Shown one piece after another: positions 55,238-64,000 of a stretch of 64,000 nt of DNA. The translations under genes and the position numbers were made by a program. Numbering within the stretch: position 1 is the stretch's first letter; each line of letters starts with the position of its first letter. The notes beneath the pieces are model-generated. The model searched no databases, was not told the DNA's origin, and saw only the letters and a program-made list of their open reading frames with translations. Source of the DNA: Mauremys mutica (lineage: Eukaryota; Chordata; Testudines; Geoemydidae); assembly GCF_020497125.1 (NCBI RefSeq), contig NC_059079.1:8339053-8403052 (forward strand), given 5' to 3'.

Positions 55238-56530
55238 CACAGAATTATAGAACTGGAAGGGACCTCAAGAGGTCGTCTAGTCCAGTCCCCTGCACTCATG
55301 GCAGGACTGAGTATTATCTAGACCATCCTGACAGGTGTTTGTCCAACCTGCGCTTAAAAATCCCCAATTATGGAGATTCCACAACCTCCCTAGGCAATTT
55401 ATCCCTGACAGGAAGTTTTTCTTAATGTCCAACCTAAACTTCCCTTGCTGCAATTTAAGCCCATTGCTTCTTGTCCTATCCTCAGAGGTTAAGAACAATT
55501 TTTCTCCCTCCCCCTAATAACAACCTTTTATGTACTTGAAAACTGTTATCATGTTCCCTCTCAGTCGTCTCTTCTCCAGATTAACCAACTCAATTTTTTC
55601 GATCTTCCCTCATAGGTCATATTTTCTAGACCTTTAATCATTTTTGTTGCTCTTCTCTGGACTTTCTTTAATTTGTCCACATCTTTCCTGAAATGTGGTG
55701 CCCAGAACTGGACACAATATTCCAGTTGAGGCCTAATCAGCGCAGAATAGAGCAGAAGAATTACTTCTTGTGTCTTGCTTACAACACTCCTGCTAATAAA
55801 TCCCAGAACGATGTTTGCTTTTTTTGAAACAGCGTTACACTGTTGACTCATATTTAGCTTGTGATCCACTATGACCCCCAGATCCCTTTCTGTAGTACTC
55901 CTTCCTAGGCAGTCATTTCCCATTTTGTATGTGTGCAAATGATTGATCCTTCCTAAATGGAGTACTTTGCATTTGTCCTTATTGAATTTCATCCTATTTA
56001 CTTCAGACCATTTCTCCAGTTTGTCCAGATCATTTTGAATTTTAATTGTATCCTCCAAAGCACTTGCAACCCCTCCGAACTTGGTATTGTCTGCAAACTT
56101 CATAAGTGTACTGTCTATGACATTATCTAAATCATTGATAAGATATCGAACAGAACTGTATGCAGAACCAATCCCTGTGGGACCCACTCGTTATGCCCTT
56201 CCAGCATGACTGTGAACCACTGATAACTACTCTCTGGGAATGATTATGCACCCACCTTGTAGTAGTTCCATCTAGATTGCATTTCCCTAGTTTATTTATG
56301 AGAAGGTCATGCAAGACAGTATCAAAAGCCTTACTAAAGTCAAGATATACCACATCTACCACTTCCTCCCTATCCACAAGGCTTGTCCATTATCTTTCCG
56401 GGTACAGAAGTTAAGCTGACGGGTCTGTAATTCCCCAGGTTGTCCTTATTTCCCATAGATGGGCACCATATTTGTAGATGGGCACCATATTTGCCCTTTT
56501 ATTTGCCCTTGTCCATGACTAGTGCTTTTT
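55238..56530 (-). mobile_element. CR1 LINE nested inside the L2 tail
   Basis: Antisense, 5'-truncated CR1 of about 1.3 kb. Its 3' end (55238-55290) is CAGAATTATAGAACTGGAAG on the plus strand, without the long ATTCTATG tail. It carries RT text on the minus strand: VVYLDFSKAFDTVLHDLL, YLINDLDNVIDSTLMKFADN and RRATKMIKGLENM. The 5' end near 56455 is duplicated. Closely related to the 6905-8323 copy. Confidence 0.93.
55561..56377 (-). pseudogene. CR1 ORF2 relic (two frames)
   Basis: Frame 56377-56132 has VYLDFSKAFDTV (motif A catalytic Asp kept), followed by a frameshift; frame 56187-55561 has LMKFADNTKFGGV, where the catalytic FADD pair is FADN, so the second Asp is lost. WSEVNRMKFNKDKCKVLHLG and AHKFRKDVDKL-like text follow as in intact CR1. 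The extreme C-terminus continues in another frame at about 55498-55277. Confidence 0.9.
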
Positions 56531-56583
56531 GTAGATGGGCACCATATTTGCCCTTTTATTTGCCCTTGTCCATGACTAGTGCT
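56455..56583. repeat. 57-bp tandem duplication at the CR1/L2 junction
   Basis: A unit starting GTAGATGGGCACCATATTTG and ending with L2 text GTCCATGACTAGTGCT occurs at 56474-56530 and again at 56531-56583. A further partial copy of TAGATGGGCACCATATTT is at 56456-56473. The unit fuses CR1 5' sequence with host L2 sequence. Confidence 0.9.
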
Positions 56584-56627
56584 CCTAGGTGCTACCTTAA
56601 TACAAATAATAAATAATAATTGTCTGA
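56565..56627 (+). mobile_element. Remainder of the interrupted L2 tail
   Basis: GTCCATGACTAGTGCTCCTA, GGTGCTACCTTAATACAAAT and AATAAATAATAAT continue the tail broken at 55237. The same words recur at 62660-62720. Confidence 0.75.
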
Positions 56628-56704
56628 CAGCAAATAATACTTAAAACCCTATAAAACTATATAAATTATGCCCTTTACCTGAAAATACTCTGTTCAGCAT
56701 AAAT

Positions 56705-57312
56705 ACAGGAGGTTCAGAGATGGATGGAAAACATGATTATGGACATGAAGAGTGTTGTATTTGAGGAGAGATTAAAAAGATTGGAACTGTTTAGTCTAGA
56801 GAGAAATAGTACAAGAAGGGGTGTTTCTAGCCATATAAAAACTAATGTATACAGTTGGTTAATAGAGCCCTTCTATTTGCCTTTCTTCATAATAAAAGAA
56901 TAAGCGGAAGTTCAATTAAATGGAAAGGCAAAACATTTAAAACTAATAAAAGAAATGCTTCTTATGTCATGTATAGCCAACCTATGGAACTCACTGCCAG
57001 AAGATATTACTGTAAAAGAGCTTAGTAGGATTCAAAGAGGATTAAACATTTATATTGATAATGAGAAAATAAACATTTACCTTAGACAAGATGGAAAGAA
57101 ATAGAGAGAGAAACCCATCTGCTTTAAGGAAGAACCCAATCACTAAGTGATGAGGTCAGGAAGAAACTTCCTCCATAGACAGGTTATCCCATAACTGTCC
57201 ACTATGGGTTTTCTTATAGGTTTCTCTGAAGTATCTGTTACTGTCCATTGTTACTGACAGGATTCTGGACTAGAAGGACCATTGTTCTGACCTAGTATAG
57301 CAATTCCATCAC
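56705..57312 (+). mobile_element. Old CR1/L3-type LINE 3' region
   Basis: ATTTGAGGAGAGATTAAAAA (ERLK region), CCAACCTATGGAACTCACTG, ACTTCCTCCATAGACAGGTT-like text and the end GATTCTGGACTAGAAGGACC, TTGTTCTGACCTAGTATAGC, AATTCC. Decayed; same broad subfamily as 5157-5372. Confidence 0.85.
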
Positions 57313-58204
57313 ACATGGGTAGAATGAGGTAAGAGTGATTTACTGAAGGTGACATAGTGAATCTATCTCAGAACTGTCTATCACAGCATGTCTCCCATGC
57401 TCATGAGCTAACTATTTGACACTACCTGCTCCTAATTCTGCAAATTAAGAAACAAACAATAGCATTTATTTTATTTTAAAAGTTCCAGGTTTTTTGTGAG
57501 GTTCAGACATTTTGTTAATTAAATCTACATGCGCCTAATGTATTATTCCATTTGTCTATTAAGTCGTCCCCGACTAGTCTCAACTCTTTCTAGAACAGCA
57601 AGTAATCCTCTCTGATCTCTATTCCTTATTCATATGTTGGTAAACAACCATGAAATAAGCTACAATTTGATCCTCTGTTCAGGATGAATAGAGTTTCAGA
57701 TCAAGTCCATGACCTCCAGTTGCCATTGATTTCCCATTTTGCAATATAATACTTGCATATTCTATTTTATTTTAATCAATTGTTACAACTGAGAGAGAGA
57801 GCAATCTCTTAATGGGATATGCTGTTTTATTGACATAAGATCTGAACAAGTACCCTATACCAGGGTTGGTTTCATGCTGGAACACTCCGAAACACTGTTC
57901 CACCACTTTTTCTAGGAGCCGGAATGACATTCCGGTACTTCCTTTACTATCACTGATAAGTGATAGTAACCAAACTGTGTTCCATTCTGGAACTTCTATT
58001 TTTAGAACTGGAGCACTGCCCTACATCCAGAGACAACCAATCACATCATTTTGAATGGAACACACATATTTAAGTTTACTGGGTTTCTTGCTTAAGTGTC
58101 AGTACAGGTATTTGACATTCCCTCAGATAAATAATGGTAGAATTATATTCTGTATATAACACACACAAAACTTTATTTGGTGACAGTTAAAGCTGAATCT
58201 GGAC
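57313..58204. other. No gene; short palindrome at ~57942-57967
   Basis: TTACTATCACT and AGTGATAGTAA form an 11-bp stem with a 4-base loop. A GA run lies near 57791. Otherwise unique. Confidence 0.45.
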
Positions 58205-58290
58205 TCATCCCAGATAGCCAACCTGCGGAACTCACTGCCATAAGATCCCACCCAAAACCTTTATAGTATGGGGAAAGAGCATAGCTTACC
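58205..58290 (+). mobile_element. Small CR1-type fragment
   Basis: ATAGCCAACCTGCGGAACTC followed by ACTGCCATAAGATCCC parallels the text at about 56976-57005 in the older CR1 copy. No ends. Confidence 0.5.
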
Positions 58291-60439
58291 AGCTTCATGT
58301 ACCTCTGATTCTGTCGGTAAAACCGTCTATCTTCAAGAGACATCAAAACCCAGTACATATCCCAAATTCATCCAAGTCTTATTCTCACACAGAACTTTAC
58401 TGGTAACCTCATCTTCTCTTTTACCGTGCATCTGATTGACACACGGTCCATTCTATTGTAATATTGCTGACGTTTTGTGTAAGAGCATGAGCTGGATGAA
58501 ACTCCAAAAAACAGTGCACCCTCATATGAAATCAAGATTCAATGTCATCTTTGATATTCTATGGACTGGCACACAGAAATGAGCTCTTAATAGTTGTTCA
58601 GAACACCCATTACTCACTAAAGTGGTTTTCATTGTATAAAAACTAATGATATATTGTATATGAATCCCATCCAAGAAAGCAGGCAACACTTTTCTCTCTC
58701 AAAATCTTGCCCTAAATATATCAATATTTACTTTGTTTACAACCAAATTACTTTAGAACTCTAAATACTTTTTAATTGTCACCTCTGAAGCTTGTGGTTA
58801 AACGAGCAATCTCATTTTGTCAATGGCATTATAGCCAGTCTACGATCTGTCTGGCATCTATGTGATTAGATTAATTCAATATGCTCAAGGTAAATTTGAG
58901 ATGTTAATATTCATGGCCCTTTTAAAGAAAACTTCACATGTAATTTTGGAGGGAAAGGAAAGATACTTTTTTGTGTAGCTGAACTCAGAAATTATGTGGC
59001 ATGCATATTGAGTTTTACTGCTTAATACAGACTTGCTTTTCCTATAGACATGAGGATGCAAGCTACTTCTGCCTTTCACACAGGAGGAAGCCACCAGGAT
59101 AACGTGGGTATGAAGACGCATGCACATCACAGAAAACACCACCACAATTGACACTTTTTCTGGCAGTCTTAGCAGTGAGGTGAACAACTAGTGGACATGG
59201 AAATTGAACTATATATCACCCATATAAATGCCCCTTCCCAGGGTAAGTTAACAGGGCAGTGTAGCCCTGACTACCTGTGCTATACCTGGTTAGTGGATAA
59301 ATAAAAGAATTTAGCCAATAGTACTGTTAATCGGGTATTTTTCCTTAGCACAAAATATTCTCTCTCTCTCTTCCTTAACTGGACTCAGGTGTCTCTAGTT
59401 AACCTGAGGTAACCTCTTCAGTTCATAGGGAAAAGGGCCTTCATCACTCTAGGGTTCATATATCTGCTTTCTACCCCTCTCTTATAACTGTCAAGTCTGA
59501 CTTTGTCTCATCAAGTATGCATTATATGCATTGTGAATCAGTGTTAAGACCCATAGGAGAATTATTGATGCTCATATAAGTAATTTTTTAAAAAGAAATC
59601 AAGGCTTTGCAGAACAATATTGAACCTTCCCAGTGTAGGCACATGTGTAAAAGTTTTACTCATGCGCTTCTTCATATTAACACGGTGAGTTTATCTCTGA
59701 GTACCAAACTCCTTTCTCTCTTAAAAAAGACACTAAATACGCATAAAAGCAACATACTATGAATAAACAGCTTATCTTGGGGGAGAAAGATAAAATTCAC
59801 AATACTAAAAATGGGGAAAACCATCTTCACTGTTGAATTTACCATTTATAGATTAATCTGTCCATTGTGCCTCCATGAAAAGCTTTCCTGGCATTCAGAC
59901 TCAGAAAAACAAAATCTACATTTAAATGAACGTAAAAGTGTACTACAGCAGAGCCTGTCAGCCTGTTTTATACCTCATTGCTATAATGTAATGTTATTGA
60001 TGCAACCTAGATTATGTTTGAGAAATGAGATTGTGCAAATTCTCTCTCATACATCAACCAATGTGGCACAAAATATTAGACAACAACATTATGTAGGTCT
60101 AAAAAACTATTCTATGACCTTAAAGTTCCCTAAAAGGCTTCAAATTGGCATAGACTAAGCATCTGCCAAGGGTATGTTTTCAAAGGGAATAGCTGTTGCT
60201 TGTTTATGGCTTAAACATTATACTGTGCCAGTAATAAAATACCACTGATGCATGCAAATGGAAAATTGTGCTGCTTTGCTGTGGTAAAAAGGTTAATTCC
60301 TTTGGAAGAAACCAAGTCCCTGGGTAAAGCAGCATATCTCAGCCCCCTGACTAACACAGAAATTTCAGTACAGTTTTATTGTGTACAAGGGCTAGGAAAA
60401 TCTAATAATATCCTGCTATTTTCCCTAAGATTCAGCAGG
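58291..60439. other. Repeat-poor stretch, no gene
   Basis: Unique-looking AT-rich sequence. Frames 58885-59187 (minus, 100 codons) and 59811-60158 (plus, 115 codons) lack motifs. Only a TC run near 59360 stands out. Confidence 0.5.
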
Positions 60440-61260
60440 TAAAAGCTCTGATTGAATTTCATCTTGATTTCATTAAATATTCATAAAGGCCAATTAGAAG
60501 GGCAGCTAAGTAGGCCACAAGGCCCCCTTCCATCATTCTGTCAAAGGCCGCCCATCAGCCAGCCATGTTTGCATTAGGGCCCGGTAGTCAATATCTTCAT
60601 TCAATCTTTATGGACTATCCCCCTCAATCACTGTTCCCTCCCAGTGTATGTTTTTTTACGGACAGACAAGGGAGGGAAAAAAAATCTAATAATTCTGAAG
60701 GCAGGATGCTTACTCTGTAGAAAGCAAAATGCAAATGAGAAAAAACATCCTCAATCAAATGTTGGAATGAAAATCTTTCCTTTAATGAGCAATGACATTG
60801 GTAGAGCACTGATTACATTGAAGAAAAACTGTTTAAAATTCATAATCAATCAAGCAAGTTTATTTTAACCTTTCATGACTAAACCGCTGGGTTACAGTTT
60901 AATTTATTGATGGTGCTTATCTCTCCCTCCAACCACTAATTTTAAAATTACAACCCATACAGAATATGCTGACTTGAGCCACAAAAACATATACTGATGT
61001 TTATATTCAAAGAAACCTATTAGCTGTGCCTGTTTCCCTTTAAAGATTGAATGCTCCCTCTATACATGCTGTTTTATATATAAGCAGATGAAAATGCATT
61101 AAATCCTTTGGTGTCTTGCTGGACTGAAGTATTAAGGCACTTTCCCATTTTCCCTGTTTGTCAGACAGGGCTGTGCAAATGCTTCTTATTTGGATGAGTA
61201 ACAGACTTAATGTAGCACATCATCATTCCACACACACAAAATTTGCATTTCACATACAGT
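60440..61260. promoter_or_regulatory. Candidate conserved enhancer-like region (unproven)
   Basis: Repeat-free and dense in developmental transcription-factor words: CCAATTAG, TTCATTAAATATTCATAA, GTTTGCATTAG, ATGCAAAT (60729-60736), TTTAATGAGC, TGATTACATT, AATCAATCAAG, GTGCAAATGC. The mix of POU octamers and homeodomain sites without repeats is typical of vertebrate non-coding elements in gene deserts. No conservation evidence is available from one sequence. Confidence 0.3.
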
Positions 61261-62196
61261 ACAAACCAAAAACAGTGATGGAGTTGAGGGGGATTCCTCG
61301 TCTCTAAACCTCTTTGCTGTGGAATACGGGAAACATGAGAACAGGCTCTTTTTGAGATTTCTAGACTTTTCTGATTTCGTTCAGGTGAGAGAGGCCATGA
61401 AAACAGCTTTTCTTGTGGTATTTTTTGCTTCCATTCCTGGCTAAAGTGCAGTGCAGAACAACAATGAAAAATGATTGGTTTGTATTTTATTTGAACCAGT
61501 TGCCCCTACTTACAATGAATCTACTGTTGCTGACCACAGAAAAATGCCTCCTTGGTTTATTGTTAATGTGCTTTATCCTCCCACCCTCTAGGTCCCAAGA
61601 ACGATGATGTAATTCTTCAAACTAACCAAACATGAAAACATAAGTTTCATCATTATGTGTTTAAAAGGATGCTAGTGTACATTACAGAAGCCTGATTAAA
61701 AACCCACTGAGGTCAAAGGAAGTCTTTCTACTGACTTCAGTAGGCACTCAGTCAGACTCTTGCACGTTCCTGCACAATACATTTGTAAATAGGGTCTTCT
61801 CCCTCCCCGATATTAGGTATGAACCTAATACAGCAAGTAGGTCACATAGCATCTTTCAATCTAGTGATAGATACTATTATTATTAAATGTTCACTTGAGC
61901 AAGCTTCACTGATTTGTAATTAATATTTTCCTTTAAAAGTCCCCCAAAACCTAAAAGTCCACTTCTTTAACCAATAAAATTAAAAATTAAAATTAAAAAA
62001 AGGATGAATAGCACTGAAAGGCAACCATATCCCCTTGCTAGACAGCCTCATCCAAAGTGACCTCATGATCTCAAAGGGATACTGTCAAAATAAATATATT
62101 TTTGAAGAGTCCATTCCTGATTTATTGGTAACACCTTCGATAATTAAAACTTAGGTTTTCAGTATTCTTGTTCTCTGTTTATATTATTCATTTCAC
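61261..62196. other. No recognisable feature
   Basis: Unique-looking. ACTGACTTCAGTAGGCACTC near 61731 is a fragment of the palindromic repeat family. Confidence 0.45.
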
Positions 62197-62345
62197 ACAG
62201 ATAGCTTAGTGGTTTGAGCATTAGTCTGCTAAAGCCAGGGTTGTGAGTTCAATCCTTGAGGCAACTATTTGGGGATTGGTTCTGCTTTGAGCAGGGGGTT
62301 GGACTAGATGATCTCTTGAGGTCCCTAATAATCTATGATTCTAAG
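62197..62345 (+). mobile_element. tRNA-derived SINE with CR1-like tail (turtle Cry-I type)
   Basis: The head has an A box TAGCTTAGTGG (62202-62212) and a B box GAGTTCAATCC (62245-62255), the internal pol III promoter. The tail TTGGACTAGATGATCTCTTG, AGGTCCCTAATAATC, TATGATTCTA is that of CR1, which supplies the enzyme for such SINEs. This pairing is characteristic of turtle SINEs. The head is not a functional tRNA. Confidence 0.92.
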
Positions 62346-62422
62346 TTTAAACTCATAAGTACTCATTAGATACTTTTATTGCACCCCCTTTTTGTAGTAC
62401 CTTAGAACCTCACTGTAATTGA

Positions 62423-62515
62423 CGCGACAAAGAGTCCTGTGGCACCTTATAGACTAACAGAAGTATTGGAGCATCGCTTTTTACAGATCCAGACTAACAC
62501 AGCTACCCCTCTGAT
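62423..62515 (+). mobile_element. PLE-type insertion with inverted 5' arm
   Basis: Left part (62423-62474) is antisense (AAAGAGTCCTGTGGCACC to TATTGGAGCAT) and the right part (62475-62515) is sense, ending CTACCCCTCTGAT. Here the two parts do not overlap in content. Flanks ACTGTAATTGA (62412-62422) and ACTGTACATGA (62516-62526) look like an 11-bp duplication with two mismatches. Confidence 0.8.
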
Positions 62516-62577
62516 ACTGTACATGATGTATTTATCCTCACAATGTCCCTATGACTGGGGAAGTGCTATTATCCCCA

Positions 62578-62722
62578 TTTTACAGATATGTAGATTGTAG
62601 GCTCTTTGGAACAGGAACTCTTTTTTTTTTTTGGTCTGTGTTTATACAGATCCTATCACAGTTGGGTCCTGGTGCATAACTGGGGCTTCTAGGTGCTACC
62701 ACAATACAAATAATACAGATGG
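62578..62722 (+). mobile_element. L2-type LINE 3' tail
   Basis: GATTGTAGGCTCTTTGGAAC, GGGTCCTGGTGCATAACTGG, CTTCTAGGTGCTACCACAAT and ACAAATAATAC, with a T-run at about 62622-62632. Same tail as 55170-55237 plus 56565-56627. Confidence 0.75.
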
Positions 62723-62744
62723 AACTGACTACCAGGAAGACTAA

Positions 62745-62975
62745 GAGTATGTCTAAACTGCTGTCGGGAGGTGTGATTCCCAGCATGGGTAGACAGACTT
62801 GCACTAGCTAAGCTCAAGCTATTACACTAAAAATAGCAGTGTGGATGTTGTTGCACATGTGGTGGGCTGGGCTAGCTGCCCAAGCTCAGACCCCAGGGAT
62901 CAGGCAGGGCTTGGACTCAAGCAGCTAGTCTAAGCTGCTGCCAATGCCAAAATGTTCACCCTGCTTAGGTCCAAC
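62745..62975. mobile_element. MITE fragment related to 35874-36161
   Basis: Begins AAGAGTATGTCTAAACTG and contains ACTAAAAATAGCAGTGTGGA and AGCTCAGACCCCAGGG, text shared with the interior of the 35.9-kb MITE. The right TIR is missing. Confidence 0.6.
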
Positions 62976-63101
62976 AGGAAGCCTGTGACATAATAGGGAA
63001 TTTAACCAGCATCTCCTGAGTCCCAGGCTATTCTAGACACTGGCCCATTTTTCCACTCAAGGAAGTTTCACCTGCTGCTCATGCAGTAGCATGATGCTAC
63101 A

Positions 63102-63206
63102 GGAGGAGATTTTCAAAGTCACGGTGGGAGCTGGAACTGAAGTTCCATTTACTTTCAGTGGGAGTTGGACACCTAACTGCCCTTTATGCCCTTGAAATCT
63201 TTCCCC
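63102..63206. mobile_element. Palindromic MITE, ~105 bp
   Basis: GGAGATTTTCAAAGTCACGG at the left answers CCCTTGAAATCTTTCCCC at the right. The centre GAAGTTCC...TTTCAGTGGGAGTT is also inverted. A common small palindromic element. Confidence 0.65.
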
Positions 63207-64000
63207 ACTGTATTTCGGGTTTCCAGTGCTACAGGGGAGGTTTAACCATCCTCTCCCTGCCATTCCAGACCCACTTCTTACACCAGAATAATCATCAGTA
63301 TATTTTTGTTTGTAACCTATGAGAATATTTCCATTCATATCTCAAACCCCATCCCAGATGGTGGTGGTGGTGGTGTTTTAAAATTCAGCCTCAGGGTCAA
63401 CTTCACACCTACTTTAAGGTCTCTTCATGCATCCAGAGCAGTGTAGAGAAGCATTGGTGGTGGAAGGAGCTGACTTAGGCTAAATATATTTTAGGATATT
63501 CTTTGAGGAATCATTTAAATAGAAGGAGAAAACTGAATTCCTTGACATGTTTATAAATGTTTTTAAATAGATCAGAGATTTCTTCTGGCCATAGTTTAAG
63601 AGAAACCCTCCCAAAAAAAGATTGAAATGATTTCAACTGTACGGTTAAGAGCAAGGGCTATATTATAAAGGTTATTTGATGGGAGTCTGCTTAGAGTGGG
63701 CTTTTGAGTGGCTTATGTTTCTCCCTCCAAGAAACAGATAAACTGATACTAAAATTGGAACAGGACTTAGGAGAGGAAATAAAGAGGACTGGGAGAAAAT
63801 GTGTAACTCAGTTAGAATGGTCTCCAAATGTATTAGACACTCATTCAATTTAATTATGTACTGAGGACATATCTAACTCCTTTAAGACTAAATAAAATGA
63901 GAAAACCTTCCCTTTGCCTGAAATGCAACATTTATAGCTGCTTTTTGCATTCGATTTGGTCCCGATATAAAACACTGTGTTTGGTTATGTGAAGGTTCTC
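63207..64000. other. No gene; GGT microsatellite at ~63358-63375
   Basis: A short (GGT)n run precedes T-rich sequence; the rest is unique-looking AT-rich DNA to the window end. Confidence 0.5.

Noticed and set aside
56455..56583. CRISPR-like short repeats
   Set aside because: The repeats form a two-copy tandem at a retroelement junction in a vertebrate-type genome; spacers are not unique.
62197..62270. Possible tRNA gene
   Set aside because: A and B boxes are present but the sequence does not close a cloverleaf and is fused to a CR1-like tail, so it is a SINE head.

Overview
The window looks like non-coding nuclear DNA from a turtle (cryptodire-type) genome. The identification rests on the repeats. 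There are many CR1 LINE copies ending in ATTCTATGATTCTATGA or TTATGTTC tails, a tRNA-headed SINE with a CR1-like tail, MIR and L2 relics, Ty3/gypsy pol remnants, and small hAT and Harbinger-type DNA elements of kinds I recognise from turtle sequence. I found no host protein-coding gene, rRNA gene or functional tRNA gene. The longer open frames are either relics of retroelement enzymes or chance frames, several of them in C/G-rich repeats.

Layout. 0-3 kb: a direct-repeat pair and a Penelope-like (PLE-like) insertion with inverted arms and a 13-bp target duplication. 5-8.3 kb: a CR1 tail, a 310-bp hAT element and a 1.4-kb CR1 with a decayed reverse transcriptase. 10.9-12.9 kb: an 823-bp hAT element carrying a G-rich minisatellite, a small MITE and a snap-back PLE-type unit. 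15-21 kb: old CR1, MIR and L2 pieces, two MITEs and a repeat-poor stretch that may be conserved. 22.5-28.9 kb: three hAT elements (one with a CR1 nested inside), a possible LTR and CR1 tails. 29.4-33 kb: a gypsy pol relic with LTR-like ends in inverted orientation, a ~330-bp palindrome and a CR1 relic. 33.6-38.9 kb: a PLE-type unit, a LINE relic, a MITE and a second copy of the 310-bp hAT element. 40.5-44.4 kb: MIR tails and a TATA-plus-splice-donor candidate. 46.4-50.4 kb: a TIR element abutting a second gypsy relic with direct LTRs, then a hAT element. 51.6-57.3 kb: a foldback element, a CpG-rich MITE, a perfect 20-bp hairpin and an L2 LINE split by a CR1. 58.3-62.2 kb: repeat-poor DNA with homeodomain- and octamer-like motifs. 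62.2-63.2 kb: a SINE, another inverted PLE-type unit, an L2 tail and two MITEs.

The most interesting thread is the set of PLE-type insertions (1.8, 2.7, 12.7, 33.6 and 62.4 kb). Four have 11-13-bp target duplications and three carry an inverted 5' arm. The best copies hold a stem-loop with GAAA and a short second stem that resembles a hammerhead-ribozyme core, with departures from consensus. Family names rest on motif recognition without database searches; TIRs, TSDs, hairpins and nesting are read directly from the sequence.
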